IMG/VR virus record: IMGVR_UViG_3300021356_000065
Span: 1 to 36,744 of that record
Source: a virus
Length of the DNA stretch: 36,744 nt
Strand: one strand, 5' to 3'
Shown: positions 8,313-16,690 of the stretch, piece by piece
Position numbering within the stretch: the first letter of the stretch is position 1
How the letters are laid out: every line of letters starts with the position of its first letter
The notes under the pieces: model-generated
Databases searched by the model: none
What the model saw: only the letters and a program-made list of their open reading frames with translations
Told to the model about the DNA's origin: nothing
Program-made: the position numbers and the translations under genes

Positions 8313-8461
8313 TACACTTTCTTTCTCTTCCCATAATTTGGGTCTTTGCAATACTTAGATGCGGCCATGTTAGCATAAGCACTAGGATACTTGTCAAAAG
8401 TACGCTTTGCCCAAGCAATTCCTTTAGCACAAATTTTATTAGACTTTTTTCCTTTTGCCAT
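8312..8461 (-). CDS. Basic mini-protein, 49 aa
   Basis: The start at 8461 is supported by AGGAAG about 8 bases upstream, so the longer frame from 8527 is not needed. The product MAKGKKSNKICAKGIAWAK continues RTFDKYPSAYANMAASKYCKDPNYGKRKKV. The pattern of a helix with W-A-K..F..YPSAYAN..ASKYCK.P is shared with small phage proteins known to me from marine phages. It starts inside the 46-residue gene (23-base overlap) and ends in a TAATG junction. Confidence 0.7.
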   Translation of the reverse strand: MAKGKKSNKICAKGIAWAKRTFDKYPSAYANMAASKYCKDPNYGKRKKV

Positions 8462-8579
8462 AATTTTGCTTCCTAACAATTCTTTTTGCTTCTTCTTCAG
8501 CGGCACAAGCAGGGCAACAAGGTTCACCCTTGTCTTTCTTTCCTACTACTACTACTGAAAATAATCTATTGTTGGCCAT
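8439..8579 (-). CDS. Small Cys-motif protein, 46 aa
   Basis: ATG 8579 lies one base after the TAG of the holin-like gene. The product begins MANNRLFSVVVVGKKDKG and carries EPCCPAC (19-25), then an Ala/Glu helix and the end NYGKRKKV. The clustered Cys could bind zinc or iron. No Shine-Dalgarno site is clear, but the gene fills an otherwise empty 119-base gap and carries the next gene's ribosome site. It is reasonably but not surely real. Confidence 0.5.
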   Translation of the reverse strand: MANNRLFSVVVVGKKDKGEPCCPACAAEEEAKRIVRKQNYGKRKKV

Positions 8580-8580
8580 A

Positions 8581-8988
8581 CTATTTACTTACTGCTGCAC
8601 TTCCAAAGTAAAAAGATATAATACTGATAACAGCAGTCTTAATCTCCGGGAGTATGATATATCCATGTAGTGTCTGGTAAGTTGTGCCTGATGCAAAACC
8701 AAACCACTTGCTATACTCGCTTGCTACTGTTACACCTTCTTCGCTATGAGCTAAAATAAATGGTGCAATAATAACACCAAACAATACTGTTAATACAATA
8801 ATTCGTCTAGTCCAAGCACCAAAGGCATCTACCCTTGCCGCTGCGGCATCTGCACTTTCGTCCGATGCTTTTTGTTTCTTTATAAGTCCTTCAGTAATGG
8901 CTGCTTGGTTTTGAACCATAGTGCCAATTAGCTTAAATACGAACCCGGAGAATCCTCCTCCTAACATTGCTAATAATTCTGTAGTCAT
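8581..8988 (-). CDS. Multi-pass membrane protein, holin candidate, 135 aa
   Basis: Hydrophobic segments lie at about 4-25 (weak, Gly-rich), 62-81 (RIIVLTVLFGVIIAPFILA) and 113-132 (IKTAVISIISFYFGSAAV), with a charged, Ala-rich helical linker at 30-60. Its start overlaps the stop of the 54-residue membrane gene by ATGA. Two adjacent small membrane proteins next to fibre genes fit a holin/antiholin pair, but the lysozyme gene is 8 kb away, so the role is inferred. Confidence 0.7.
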   Translation of the reverse strand: MTTELLAMLGGGFSGFVFKLIGTMVQNQAAITEGLIKKQKASDESADAAAARVDAFGAWTRRIIVLTVLFGVIIAPFILAHSEEGVTVASEYSKWFGFASGTTYQTLHGYIILPEIKTAVISIISFYFGSAAVSK

Positions 8989-9149
8989 TTTTTAAGTTCC
9001 TTCCACATTTTGTAAATAGACAATACGGTAAGTGTAATCACCACACCCCTTGATGCTATTTCCATTAGTAAATTAACATATTCCATTGATTCGACTGCTA
9101 TAAAGCCAAATATTCCAACAGATAATCTTTGTAAAGTCTCTTCCATCAT
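8985..9149 (-). CDS. Small membrane protein, 54 aa
   Basis: I favour ATG 9149 (MMEETLQRLSVGIFGF) over 9191, because the latter overlaps the upstream gene by 35 bases. SVGIFGFIAVESMEYVN at about 9-25 and ASRGVVITLTVLSIYKM at about 32-48 form two possible helices before the basic end WKELKK. The stop overlaps the 135-residue membrane gene by ATGA, so they are probably coupled and may act together in lysis. I know no family. Confidence 0.6.
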   Translation of the reverse strand: MMEETLQRLSVGIFGFIAVESMEYVNLLMEIASRGVVITLTVLSIYKMWKELKK

Positions 9150-9156
9150 ATGTATT

Positions 9157-9462
9157 TTACGATAATTGCTTTCTTTTGAATGGACTTCCATCTAACTCTT
9201 TTCTAGAAATTTTTTCAGTATCAAATATACTAGTAAAATCCGGGACACTTGTATCACTACTTGGTGACTTAGTTTTCTTTTTACTCCCCATGGATTTAAT
9301 ATCATCATTTAGTTTTGTACTTGGCTTAGATATATCTATGTTTGCTCTTTCATAAGACAAATCACTATCACTAGCTCTTACTTCAAAGTCTGGTAAGTTA
9401 TAAGTAGGCAAGTTTGAATCATCTCTACTCTTACTTTTTCTTCTATTGTATTTTATACTCAT
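9157..9462 (-). CDS. Hypothetical basic, disordered protein, 101 aa
   Basis: The start has a strong Shine-Dalgarno (GAGGAAG, about 6 bases before ATG 9462). The product is rich in Ser, Lys and Asp, with few hydrophobics and no helix or signal, e.g. KKKTKSPSSDTSVPDFTS in the middle and SPFKRKQLS at the end. It is probably a disordered linker-type or scaffold-associated protein. Not recognised. Confidence 0.65.
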   Translation of the reverse strand: MSIKYNRRKSKSRDDSNLPTYNLPDFEVRASDSDLSYERANIDISKPSTKLNDDIKSMGSKKKTKSPSSDTSVPDFTSIFDTEKISRKELDGSPFKRKQLS

Positions 9463-9463
9463 G

Positions 9464-9718
9464 TTATACTTCCTCAGGCTCTGGGAATGTTACACTAGTA
9501 ACAATAGAAGACTCTTCATCTTCTGTTAGTTCGTATCCATCTACGACAAGGGCATACTTGCTGTCAGCAGTCACTTGTGGGTAAGTATGATAACGAGTAC
9601 CAGAGCCTACTCTGTGGTAAGCATAGCCTCGTCTAGCACCCTCTGTGTCTGCTCTTGCAATCGCATCAGCCTCTGTGTCGTATACTAAGTAATTGATTGT
9701 AATTTCTTCTTCGCTCAT
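9464..9718 (-). CDS. Small structural-region protein, 84 aa
   Basis: The product begins MSEEEITINYLVYDTEADA and contains ARRGYAYHRVGSGTRYHTYP, then a short beta-rich acidic C-terminus (FPEPEEV). Its N-terminus resembles small proteins that follow tail fibre genes in marine phages, where they may be fibre chaperones or accessory units. It starts 2 bases after the TAA of the large fibre gene and has no Shine-Dalgarno site. No firm function. Confidence 0.65.
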   Translation of the reverse strand: MSEEEITINYLVYDTEADAIARADTEGARRGYAYHRVGSGTRYHTYPQVTADSKYALVVDGYELTEDEESSIVTSVTFPEPEEV

Positions 9719-9720
9719 AA

Positions 9721-12285
9721 TTATGAAATATTATAATAATTGATTGCATCGTTTTCTATATCAACAATGTCATTTGGTAATCTCTCATTGTGAAAGTAAA
9801 ATTCTTGTGCTTTCATTGTTTGGTATTGTGTAGTACCACTCAATGTATAACCAGCACCCATATCTCTTATGCCAATAGCAGCAGTTATGTTATTTGTACC
9901 ACCAACTGTTTTAGCAGAACCATTTTCTCTTATGCTAAAGTTATCTTCAGATGGACATTGAATTGACAAAACTAATTGAGAGCCAAGTGTAGCACTTACT
10001 GTTGTGTCATAAATTGTGCTACCATTATCTCTAAATTGATATGTTCCACTATATGGAGCAGCAATCCAGTTTTTAGTTGCACCCTCATCACCTAAGAATG
10101 ACCTACTACCAGCAGTATTTTCACCTACAAACATTATTGTGTTAACTGGTCGGGTTAAACTTGTTGGTTCTAAATTAAAATTTAAACTATTAGTAAATGT
10201 AAAATAATTATCTACTCCATCAAAATCAATAGATGGTTTGCCATTTAGCTTTACTATTCCTCCATTTTTAACAATAGATGGTTGCTCTGTAGCAGTTGCT
10301 TGTACAGCATCATTACCATTACCACTTTGGTCGTACCAAGTTTCTACGAAACCATTACGAGCTATGCGAGATACTTTAATGTTACTAATTGTAAATATAG
10401 CATTGTCATCTCCCTCTGACCAAACAATACCACTAGCTGCACTATTTGTAGATGTAAGTTGAAATGAATTAAATCCTTCTGTTACAGTTCCCTCATTGGA
10501 GTAAAGAGTTCCATTAAGGGATGAATCAATGTTTCTTAATCCCACTTTTGGACTAGCAGTAAAAGAACCTTCGTCCAAAGAAGCATTAAAAGAAACAAAT
10601 ATAGAATCACCAATAACCACATCTGAAGCAAACTTTGCCCCAGCATAAGCTGATGCTGTTTGAACATCTAGTGTAAATTGAGTTAAATCAGATGATGTAC
10701 TTGTTCCACCACTTCTTTCATTTAAAAATCTAAAGGCAGTTTCGTCACTTGCGAACTCATTCGCATCATTGTACAAACCATAATAGTTATTGATGTTGGA
10801 CTCAATCTTGAAGCGATTGTCTGATTGGTCTGAAGTGTAAAGAATTACCTCAGACATAGAACCTTGCATAAATATATTGCCAGATATACCACTTCCTAAT
10901 CTAGTCCAAGCATTAGCTGGGTCTCCAGAGCCATATATTATACTAATTAAAGAGTTAGTGTCCGATGGTATATCTCCATAAGTTCCAAGGTTTCCTCCAG
11001 CTGAAGATAATGTCTTTCCGTTTGAAGCATATTGTCCACTATCGCTGGCTGCACCATCTATTGATATTGCATAAGAATTAAATGCTGAGTTGTTATTAGA
11101 TACAAATATATAGCTATTCGTTCCAGCTGTTCCAAGTAATGAACTAATACCATCTTGACCATATCCATTTAGACCTCCAGCAGTTGTATCTATGTTTTGA
11201 TTAGTTACTGCAAATATAGACCTACCAGATACACCATTAGTTATAGTAAAGTTATCACTATTTCCGTTGAACTTTAAGCCATCAGCAAGCAATGCTCCAT
11301 TCTCTGCAATCTTTGGTTGGCTTCCATAAGTATTTTGAGTTGCATTGTTTGACCCAGCTTGGTCGTACCAAGTTTGGACAAATGCTTGGTGATTATGAGA
11401 TACTATTTCAAAGTCGCTAATTGTGTACGAACCAGTATTAGCATCAGCAAACATAAGGTGATTTCCATCTGCTGATGCAGTTAAAGTATCTGTATATGTT
11501 CCATTAGCAGTAAATGTAGTACCGACAGATGCTACACTAGTTACATTATTAGTGTTTGTTACCCCTCTAATCTGCGGACTTAAACTGGATGTGCTACTAA
11601 AATTACTTACTGTATACCTTACTACAATTACATCATTAGTGGCAAAACTATAAGGGAATCCAGCTGAACCAACTCCTCCAGAACTATTGTCAGCAGAAAA
11701 ACCAGTTGTGGTTGCATTAGTTACAGTATAATTATCAAAAGAACCAGTACCATTTACCGCTGTACCTACTGTTAGTTTTTCATTTAAAAATCCATTAAGG
11801 TCAGTAGCACTTGTACTTCCACTTACTAAGGATATAGATGAGCTTGAACTTACCTTATCATCTGAATCAAAAGCTACATTAACTTCAGTGTTATCTGAGT
11901 CTCTACGAATACGAACTGCATTGCCACTATAACTAGCTTTTACTTTACGAAGACTGTAAGCAGCTGCGGCTGTTGCTACATCTGCTGGTAGCGTACTCTC
12001 TAGTTTACCATTTACCCAATCTTCTAATGCACCGCTTTGGACTTGATTAGCTGAGAAGTCTTCTTCTGGGTCTGAACCTTGTCCATCTACATCTCTACGA
12101 ACTTTAACAACTCTGCCGTTCATTGCACCAATGTCTCGCAATGAGTACGCAGCTGATGCACCACCGAATCTACGAGCTATTCCTAAGTCTGTATAGTTAG
12201 CATTGGCACCTGATAATATATTCCAAGCAGCACCAAGCTCTCCCTTCAACTCTGTTTCGGCAGATGCTAGATGTTCTGAAGACAT
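9721..12285 (-). CDS. Large tail-fibre/receptor-binding protein with repeated lectin-like modules, 854 aa
   Basis: Two modules near the N-terminus, AAYSLRDIG...VVKVRRDVDG (about 47-75) and AAYSLRKVK...AVRIRRDSDN (about 108-133), are followed by two modules with FVQTWYDQAGSNNATQ (about 298-314) and FVETWYDQSGNGNDAVQ (about 640-660). The patterns AYSLR..Y.G.AVR.RR..D, TWYDQSGNGN.A.Q and FDGVDNYF are those of an arabinofuranosidase-like or concanavalin-like fold common in marine phage tail proteins. I infer host glycan binding. Catalytic residues cannot be judged. The 17-base string TTGGTCGTACCAAGTTT recurs at both WYDQ modules in DNA. Confidence 0.75.
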   Translation of the reverse strand: MSSEHLASAETELKGELGAAWNILSGANANYTDLGIARRFGGASAAYSLRDIGAMNGRVVKVRRDVDGQGSDPEEDFSANQVQSGALEDWVNGKLESTLPADVATAAAAYSLRKVKASYSGNAVRIRRDSDNTEVNVAFDSDDKVSSSSSISLVSGSTSATDLNGFLNEKLTVGTAVNGTGSFDNYTVTNATTTGFSADNSSGGVGSAGFPYSFATNDVIVVRYTVSNFSSTSSLSPQIRGVTNTNNVTSVASVGTTFTANGTYTDTLTASADGNHLMFADANTGSYTISDFEIVSHNHQAFVQTWYDQAGSNNATQNTYGSQPKIAENGALLADGLKFNGNSDNFTITNGVSGRSIFAVTNQNIDTTAGGLNGYGQDGISSLLGTAGTNSYIFVSNNNSAFNSYAISIDGAASDSGQYASNGKTLSSAGGNLGTYGDIPSDTNSLISIIYGSGDPANAWTRLGSGISGNIFMQGSMSEVILYTSDQSDNRFKIESNINNYYGLYNDANEFASDETAFRFLNERSGGTSTSSDLTQFTLDVQTASAYAGAKFASDVVIGDSIFVSFNASLDEGSFTASPKVGLRNIDSSLNGTLYSNEGTVTEGFNSFQLTSTNSAASGIVWSEGDDNAIFTISNIKVSRIARNGFVETWYDQSGNGNDAVQATATEQPSIVKNGGIVKLNGKPSIDFDGVDNYFTFTNSLNFNLEPTSLTRPVNTIMFVGENTAGSRSFLGDEGATKNWIAAPYSGTYQFRDNGSTIYDTTVSATLGSQLVLSIQCPSEDNFSIRENGSAKTVGGTNNITAAIGIRDMGAGYTLSGTTQYQTMKAQEFYFHNERLPNDIVDIENDAINYYNIS

Positions 12286-12287
12286 GA

Positions 12288-12605
12288 TTAATCAGTAAAC
12301 TCAGTTAAATACAAATTAGATGTAGTACTACCAGCTCTAATAAAACTAGCATTTTCTAAAGCTACTTTACTAAATGTATAAGAGCGACCAGCATATAAAC
12401 GATGGCCTGTCGACTGACTAACGGCTGTTCCATCAAAGCGAACTCGTGCATCAGCATCTTGAACATCCATAGCAATATATTTAGTTAATGAGCTATAAGT
12501 TGTAGTTTTACCTTCAGGAGTAGAATCGCTATCAAGAGCAATCGTTTCCATGGTTGTTCCCGGAGTTGGTTTTGGGTACAAGTTAGTTACAAATGAATTA
12601 GGCAT
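12288..12605 (-). CDS. Small structural protein, 105 aa
   Basis: This is a beta-rich, Thr/Ser-rich protein beginning MPNSFVTNLYPKPTPGTTME, with a VRFDGTAVSQSTGHRLYAGRS segment. DGTAVS...G..L.AG.S.......N..FI.AGST..NLYLT is the layout of small beta-sandwich virion proteins. It sits between the connector-like and fibre genes, so an adaptor or fibre-base role is inferred. No Shine-Dalgarno site, A/T-rich leader. Confidence 0.65.
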   Translation of the reverse strand: MPNSFVTNLYPKPTPGTTMETIALDSDSTPEGKTTTYSSLTKYIAMDVQDADARVRFDGTAVSQSTGHRLYAGRSYTFSKVALENASFIRAGSTTSNLYLTEFTD

Positions 12606-12626
12606 AGGTATATTTTATATTAGTTG

Positions 12627-13643
12627 TCAACGGCTTTGGCGATTGACATAGGTTGAAAATTTGCGGTTTATAGTATTGTTATTAGACATTAAATCTACTT
12701 TTTCTAGCTCTAGTGCTAAAAACTCATCTGCTATTTCACTTTCTTTAATAGACTTACCATGTTGGCCATCCATTCTTAGGAAATCTGAATATGCCGCATG
12801 TGCCAAATAGTTAAAAAACTCACCGGGTATATTTGTAGAACTTGTGTTAAAACCAGACCGATTATCTTCGGATAGAACTTCATCTGAAAATAATCTTTTC
12901 TTGTAGGTTACAAATACACCATCTACCGGTGTTGCACTAGATATTGGATTCAATAAGTTAGCACCTTGTTCATCTACATAAAAATCATACTCTACAGTAG
13001 ATAAATTTAAGAATGCTTGGCTTCTATTGATTCTAATAAAGTCATTGATGCTTTCTCTATTGGCCTCATCAAATGGTATTAAGTTTTTGAAATCAGCGAC
13101 AAGTGTTGAATCAGCAGTAGTAATCGCTTTGTCATACCAAGAAACTTGATTTAAGGAACTCTCAGGTGTAACATTAGAATCATATGTAGCACTACTTTGT
13201 GTAATACTTGTTGTATAAGTTCCATCACTTTGTTCTATCGCTGTACCTTCTCCTACAGACCATCTACCATTTGCATCGGTAATACTAAGCCCTGCATCTG
13301 TATATTTTTGTTGAGCTAAGAAAACATTTGTTGTACCAATCTTTTTATAAACATTTAAATCTGTTAATGTGCTATCGGCCGCTTGCGAACCAATTAATTC
13401 ATAGTATCCATTGATACTTGTTCGATTGCTTGCTCTTCCACTTAGTCTAATGCTTGCTGATGCAAGTTTTCTTAATTCTGATACAACCAAATATCTATTC
13501 CAAACTGGGCTTCGGTTGTATGCTTCATACATTCTTCTATTAACAAAGTATTGAATATTCACTACCTCTTCTTCGGTAAATGAACTAACCCCGGCTAGGG
13601 CTTCAATTAAGTTTTGTAAATCTGAATATGTTCTGTCTTGCAT
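12627..13643 (-). CDS. Putative head-tail connector/neck protein, 338 aa
   Basis: The N-terminus (TYSDLQNLIEALAGVSSFTEEEVVNIQYFVNRRMYEAYNRSPVW) has the helical pattern of phage adaptor proteins that dock beneath the portal. Beta-rich middle segments and a helical C-terminus (YLAHAAYSDFLRMDGQHGKSI) follow. Its position just after the capsid genes supports a connector or tail-tube-A-like role, but the family match is by impression. TAATG overlap with the preceding gene. Confidence 0.55.
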   Translation of the reverse strand: MQDRTYSDLQNLIEALAGVSSFTEEEVVNIQYFVNRRMYEAYNRSPVWNRYLVVSELRKLASASIRLSGRASNRTSINGYYELIGSQAADSTLTDLNVYKKIGTTNVFLAQQKYTDAGLSITDANGRWSVGEGTAIEQSDGTYTTSITQSSATYDSNVTPESSLNQVSWYDKAITTADSTLVADFKNLIPFDEANRESINDFIRINRSQAFLNLSTVEYDFYVDEQGANLLNPISSATPVDGVFVTYKKRLFSDEVLSEDNRSGFNTSSTNIPGEFFNYLAHAAYSDFLRMDGQHGKSIKESEIADEFLALELEKVDLMSNNNTINRKFSTYVNRQSR

Positions 13644-13951
13644 TAGGCTTTATTTGGGGATAGGTCAGAAAACTTCTTGTTAAAATATTTTAAAAATTCT
13701 TTAGAATGAACTTCTTTGTGTCCATACTTTTGTGTAAGTCTAAAAAACTCACGAGCGGGCATAGTAGCTACAGGTTTGCCCAATGTAGGGTGTGTAGTCC
13801 CAGCAAGCTCTTTGGCTTCTTTTCTAGCAATGGCAACACGCTCATGCTCAGTAGCCTTTTCTCTTTCAAATCCTGTTAGGATTTCTTTCATAAACTCACG
13901 ATTGATTTCTCCATCTGAGTATCTAGGTAATTTTGTAATAATTTGAGTCAT
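13643..13951 (-). CDS. Hypothetical late protein, 102 aa
   Basis: A charged, helical, soluble protein (MTQIITKLPRYSDGEINREF). I recognise no family. Its ATG lies directly after the T-rich tail of a GC-rich hairpin (13961-13986), leaving no room for a Shine-Dalgarno site. Expression may therefore depend on read-through. It overlaps the next gene in a TAATG junction. Confidence 0.7.
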   Translation of the reverse strand: MTQIITKLPRYSDGEINREFMKEILTGFEREKATEHERVAIARKEAKELAGTTHPTLGKPVATMPAREFFRLTQKYGHKEVHSKEFLKYFNKKFSDLSPNKA

Positions 13952-13960
13952 AAAAATAAA

Positions 13961-13990
13961 AGGTAGGGGGCTTTCGCCCCCATACCAAGA
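13961..13990 (-). terminator. Attenuator/terminator after the capsid-decoration gene
   Basis: On the minus strand GGGGGC-GAAA-GCCCCC forms a 6-bp stem closed by a GNRA-type loop, followed by TACCTTTTATTTTT. It lies between the capsid/decoration genes and all connector and tail genes, so it probably sets a high capsid to tail ratio. On the plus strand it also forms, but without a following T-run. Confidence 0.7.
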
Positions 13991-13996
13991 ATTTAA

Positions 13997-14473
13997 TTAG
14001 TTAGAGAAGAAATCTCCAGCAGTTGGATAGTATTCTAATAGAACACGAATCTTACCGCCATCAGCGAGAGCTTCGTCTGCTTCACCTGCAGAGGTGAATG
14101 TAATATCGAGGTTATCGATAGCAGGTGCTAAGTACACATCATCACCTGTGTTAGTAAGAATAGTTCCTACTTCAACTGGTGTTTGCCCAACACAAAGTTC
14201 TGCTGATGCGATTAAACCATCTGTATCTCCATCATCACCTACGATTACTGTATAACCAGTATATGTAGTGCCAGATGTTGATGTAGCTGGTACTTGTTCG
14301 TCTACTACGATAGATGCTTTACCGATTTTTCCAGCAAGTTGTGAACCTCCAGATGTGACATTTAAGACACCTCCAGTTGGTACATCTGCTGCAATATCAA
14401 TAGTTGCTTCATGTGTATAACCTAAAGCTAGTGTTTGGATATCTCCAATCTTTTTTAATGCTAATGTTGACAT
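13997..14473 (-). CDS. Putative head decoration/stabilisation protein, 158 aa
   Basis: A beta-rich, acidic, Gly/Thr/Val-rich protein with no charged helix or signal (MSTLALKKIGDIQTLALGY...VLLEYYPTAGDFFSN). It lies 18 bases after the major capsid gene and before a terminator, the usual place for a decoration or head-stabilising protein. It has the clearest ribosome site of the late arm (CGGAGGT, about 8 bases before ATG), which fits high expression. The family is not certain. Confidence 0.6.
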   Translation of the reverse strand: MSTLALKKIGDIQTLALGYTHEATIDIAADVPTGGVLNVTSGGSQLAGKIGKASIVVDEQVPATSTSGTTYTGYTVIVGDDGDTDGLIASAELCVGQTPVEVGTILTNTGDDVYLAPAIDNLDITFTSAGEADEALADGGKIRVLLEYYPTAGDFFSN

Positions 14474-14490
14474 AATAATTTACCTCCGGG

Positions 14491-15534
14491 TTATGCACTT
14501 AAGTCTGTTATTTTACCATGAGCTTGTGGGTGATATACTGCAAGTGTTAATGCACAATCAACGAATCCACGCTCACCACCACCTAAGTTAGGTAGACGAG
14601 TTGAACCCATAGGGATTAACTCATTAACACCAACATACTCAGGGTTGATAATATAACCAACATCTCCAACAGCACCAGTAGAACCTTGGGCACCAGCAGC
14701 TGAGAAACATGCAGGGTTAGCATTTACGATAGAAACAACTCCATGGTCAGACTGATATAAATCAACTGAGAATTTAATCTCACCAGCATTACCATCGAAA
14801 TTGAAGGTACGCTCTGACTTGTCAGCTGTAGCACTTGTGCGAGCGAAATCAGAGATTTCACGGCGAAGGTTAGTGTCAGCAACAAGCATTAGGTTGTCTA
14901 CATTACCAGTTTGACGGAAGATTGAAGAAATCTGAGCATTGAAGCTAGACTCTGTGAAATCTCCAGTTGTGTGGTTGTTAGCAGCAGGTGTGCGATAGTC
15001 TGCAGGGATATCAGTATCTGCAGCAATATCACCAGTTGCACCAGTTGCAAGCCATTTACCAAGACCTTGCATTTGGTAAGGTTGGTTAGTACCATTTTCA
15101 GCTTGCATAGCATTGTTAGATGCAATAGCAGCTTCGATGTTTCTTTTAAGCTCACGAATTGCTTTAGCTTCTGCTTGAGCAACTTTAGCTGGGCCTACAG
15201 AATCAATAGCTTCTTGTAAATCAGAAACCATGTAATCTTTACGGAACTTTTGGATATAGTTACCTAGGCGAGCACGACCAGCGAATTTATCGGAGAAATT
15301 AAGGACATCAACACCTTCAGAGACACCAGTTGTTGTTGGGTCATCTAATTTGTCGACTGTCCATTCTACGAATGTACTACTAGCACCACTTTTTGAAGCG
15401 GATGAAAGGATTGGTGTTTCTTCAGGAGCAAGAATTGACAAAACATCAGTCAAATCTTCTCTATTAGAAATAGCCGACCCTTGACCTGTTACTCTTGAAG
15501 GAGCATTAGGTGTAAATGTATCTGAGAATGACAT
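14491..15534 (-). CDS. Major capsid protein (SU10/DUF5309-like), 347 aa
   Basis: The N-terminus SNREDLTDVLSILAPEETPILSSASK..ASSTFVEWTVDKL followed by VSEGVDV and the segment YIQKFRKDYMVSDLQEAIDSVG are typical of the SU10-type major head proteins with an HK97-like fold. The C-terminus (STRLPNLGGGERGFVDCALTLAVYHPQAHGKITDL) matches the beta P-domain end. The length is normal for the family. It lies downstream of the scaffold-like gene. The leader is A/T-rich without Shine-Dalgarno, odd for such an abundant product. Confidence 0.85.
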   Translation of the reverse strand: MSFSDTFTPNAPSRVTGQGSAISNREDLTDVLSILAPEETPILSSASKSGASSTFVEWTVDKLDDPTTTGVSEGVDVLNFSDKFAGRARLGNYIQKFRKDYMVSDLQEAIDSVGPAKVAQAEAKAIRELKRNIEAAIASNNAMQAENGTNQPYQMQGLGKWLATGATGDIAADTDIPADYRTPAANNHTTGDFTESSFNAQISSIFRQTGNVDNLMLVADTNLRREISDFARTSATADKSERTFNFDGNAGEIKFSVDLYQSDHGVVSIVNANPACFSAAGAQGSTGAVGDVGYIINPEYVGVNELIPMGSTRLPNLGGGERGFVDCALTLAVYHPQAHGKITDLSA

Positions 15535-15546
15535 AATTTTTAATAA

Positions 15547-16620
15547 TTAACGATTTTTTAATTGTAGAGTTCTAAGAGTAATGAAATCACTTTTGTTTCC
15601 ACTTTGTCTAAATCGTTGACTAAGGTCTTTAAGTGCCTTGGTAGACTTTCCCACAGGTTTTTCAGATATAGATGAACCACTTGCTCCTAGGTTAGTAGGG
15701 TTCAAGGTAGGTGACGAAGAGTTACCTTTAACGGGTGTTCTACCATAAATACTATTAGCAGCATGTGCTATTAAGTAATTAAGTTGAGCCCTTAACTCTG
15801 GGTCTGCCGTTTCATTTAACTTTGAGAATCTTTCATCGGACACCATAGCTTCGTAACGATTACGAATATCATTGTCTTCTCCCTCAAGCCATTTTAATTC
15901 TTCTTTGGCTTTTTGGTCAAAGGCAGTTTTTAATTGCTTTGAATGCTCAATTTTTCTTAGAGTCTCTAACTGTGCAGGTAAGAATTTATCTCTAGCCTTA
16001 CGGCCATTTAATAAACTTTTTCTAACATCAGCTTTTGTAAGCGGTCGACCTTCTACTTCTGTGACTACATCGTCAGCAGAATAACCATCGGAATTGAATA
16101 ATACCTCCTCTGCCCACTCGATAACTTGATTTACTTCTTTAGCTTTTTCTTGCAAATCGGGTAATGATTGCACCGAATCGTAAGGATTGTTAGCTACTTC
16201 TTGAGTATTTTCGAGAGGATTCTTTCGACTAAGTTCTGACTCTAACTCTTGTAATCGTGTCTCAGCCGCCTTTCTTTTGGCAGTAAGTTCACCGAATCGA
16301 GCTACAGCTCTTGAGCCTAGCTTTTCCGATAATTCCCGGAGGTCTTCCTCCGACATATCATCTAAATCTAACTGTGAAAGAACATTATTAGAATCTTGCG
16401 ATTCTTCTAATTGTTCAGCAACTTCAGTTTCGCTAGAAACCTCTTGAACTTCCTCTTGGACTTCCTCTTGGTTAGTGACTACTTCTTCTTTTGCTTCAAC
16501 TAAAGGGTCTTTGGTATTTTGACCCAACCGGCGAGAAACAAATTCCGCTGGTGACATATTTGACTGTATCGCTGTATTTTGTGCAGGTTCAGCGTTTCCT
16601 GCTTGGATTTCATCTGACAT
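15547..16620 (-). CDS. Putative capsid scaffolding protein, 357 aa
   Basis: An acidic, Gln/Glu-rich, coiled-coil protein between portal and capsid genes, the classic scaffold position. Glu-rich repeats at about 45-70 (EEVQEEVQEVSSETEVAEQ) are followed by helical regions at 90-140 and a basic C-terminus (FRQSGNKSDF...LQLKNR). No protease motif is seen. The identity is inferred from composition and order. A 70-base non-coding leader precedes it and holds a TATAAT box. Confidence 0.7.
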   Translation of the reverse strand: MSDEIQAGNAEPAQNTAIQSNMSPAEFVSRRLGQNTKDPLVEAKEEVVTNQEEVQEEVQEVSSETEVAEQLEESQDSNNVLSQLDLDDMSEEDLRELSEKLGSRAVARFGELTAKRKAAETRLQELESELSRKNPLENTQEVANNPYDSVQSLPDLQEKAKEVNQVIEWAEEVLFNSDGYSADDVVTEVEGRPLTKADVRKSLLNGRKARDKFLPAQLETLRKIEHSKQLKTAFDQKAKEELKWLEGEDNDIRNRYEAMVSDERFSKLNETADPELRAQLNYLIAHAANSIYGRTPVKGNSSSPTLNPTNLGASGSSISEKPVGKSTKALKDLSQRFRQSGNKSDFITLRTLQLKNR

Positions 16621-16654
16621 AATGTTTACGCTTTTTAACGCTAAGCGGTAGCGA

Positions 16655-16690
16655 TGTGTTTATTATAAACTATATAGCAATAGTTAAAAT
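16655..16690 (-). promoter_or_regulatory. Candidate promoter for scaffold/capsid genes
   Basis: The non-coding gap before the scaffold gene holds a perfect minus-strand TATAAT (16667-16662), which would place transcription start near 16655, about 35 bases before ATG. No good -35 TTGACA lies 16-18 bases upstream (the site reads T/A-rich). Further on, AGCGTTAAAAAGCGT can form a small leader hairpin. It might provide extra capsid transcripts. Confidence 0.35.
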
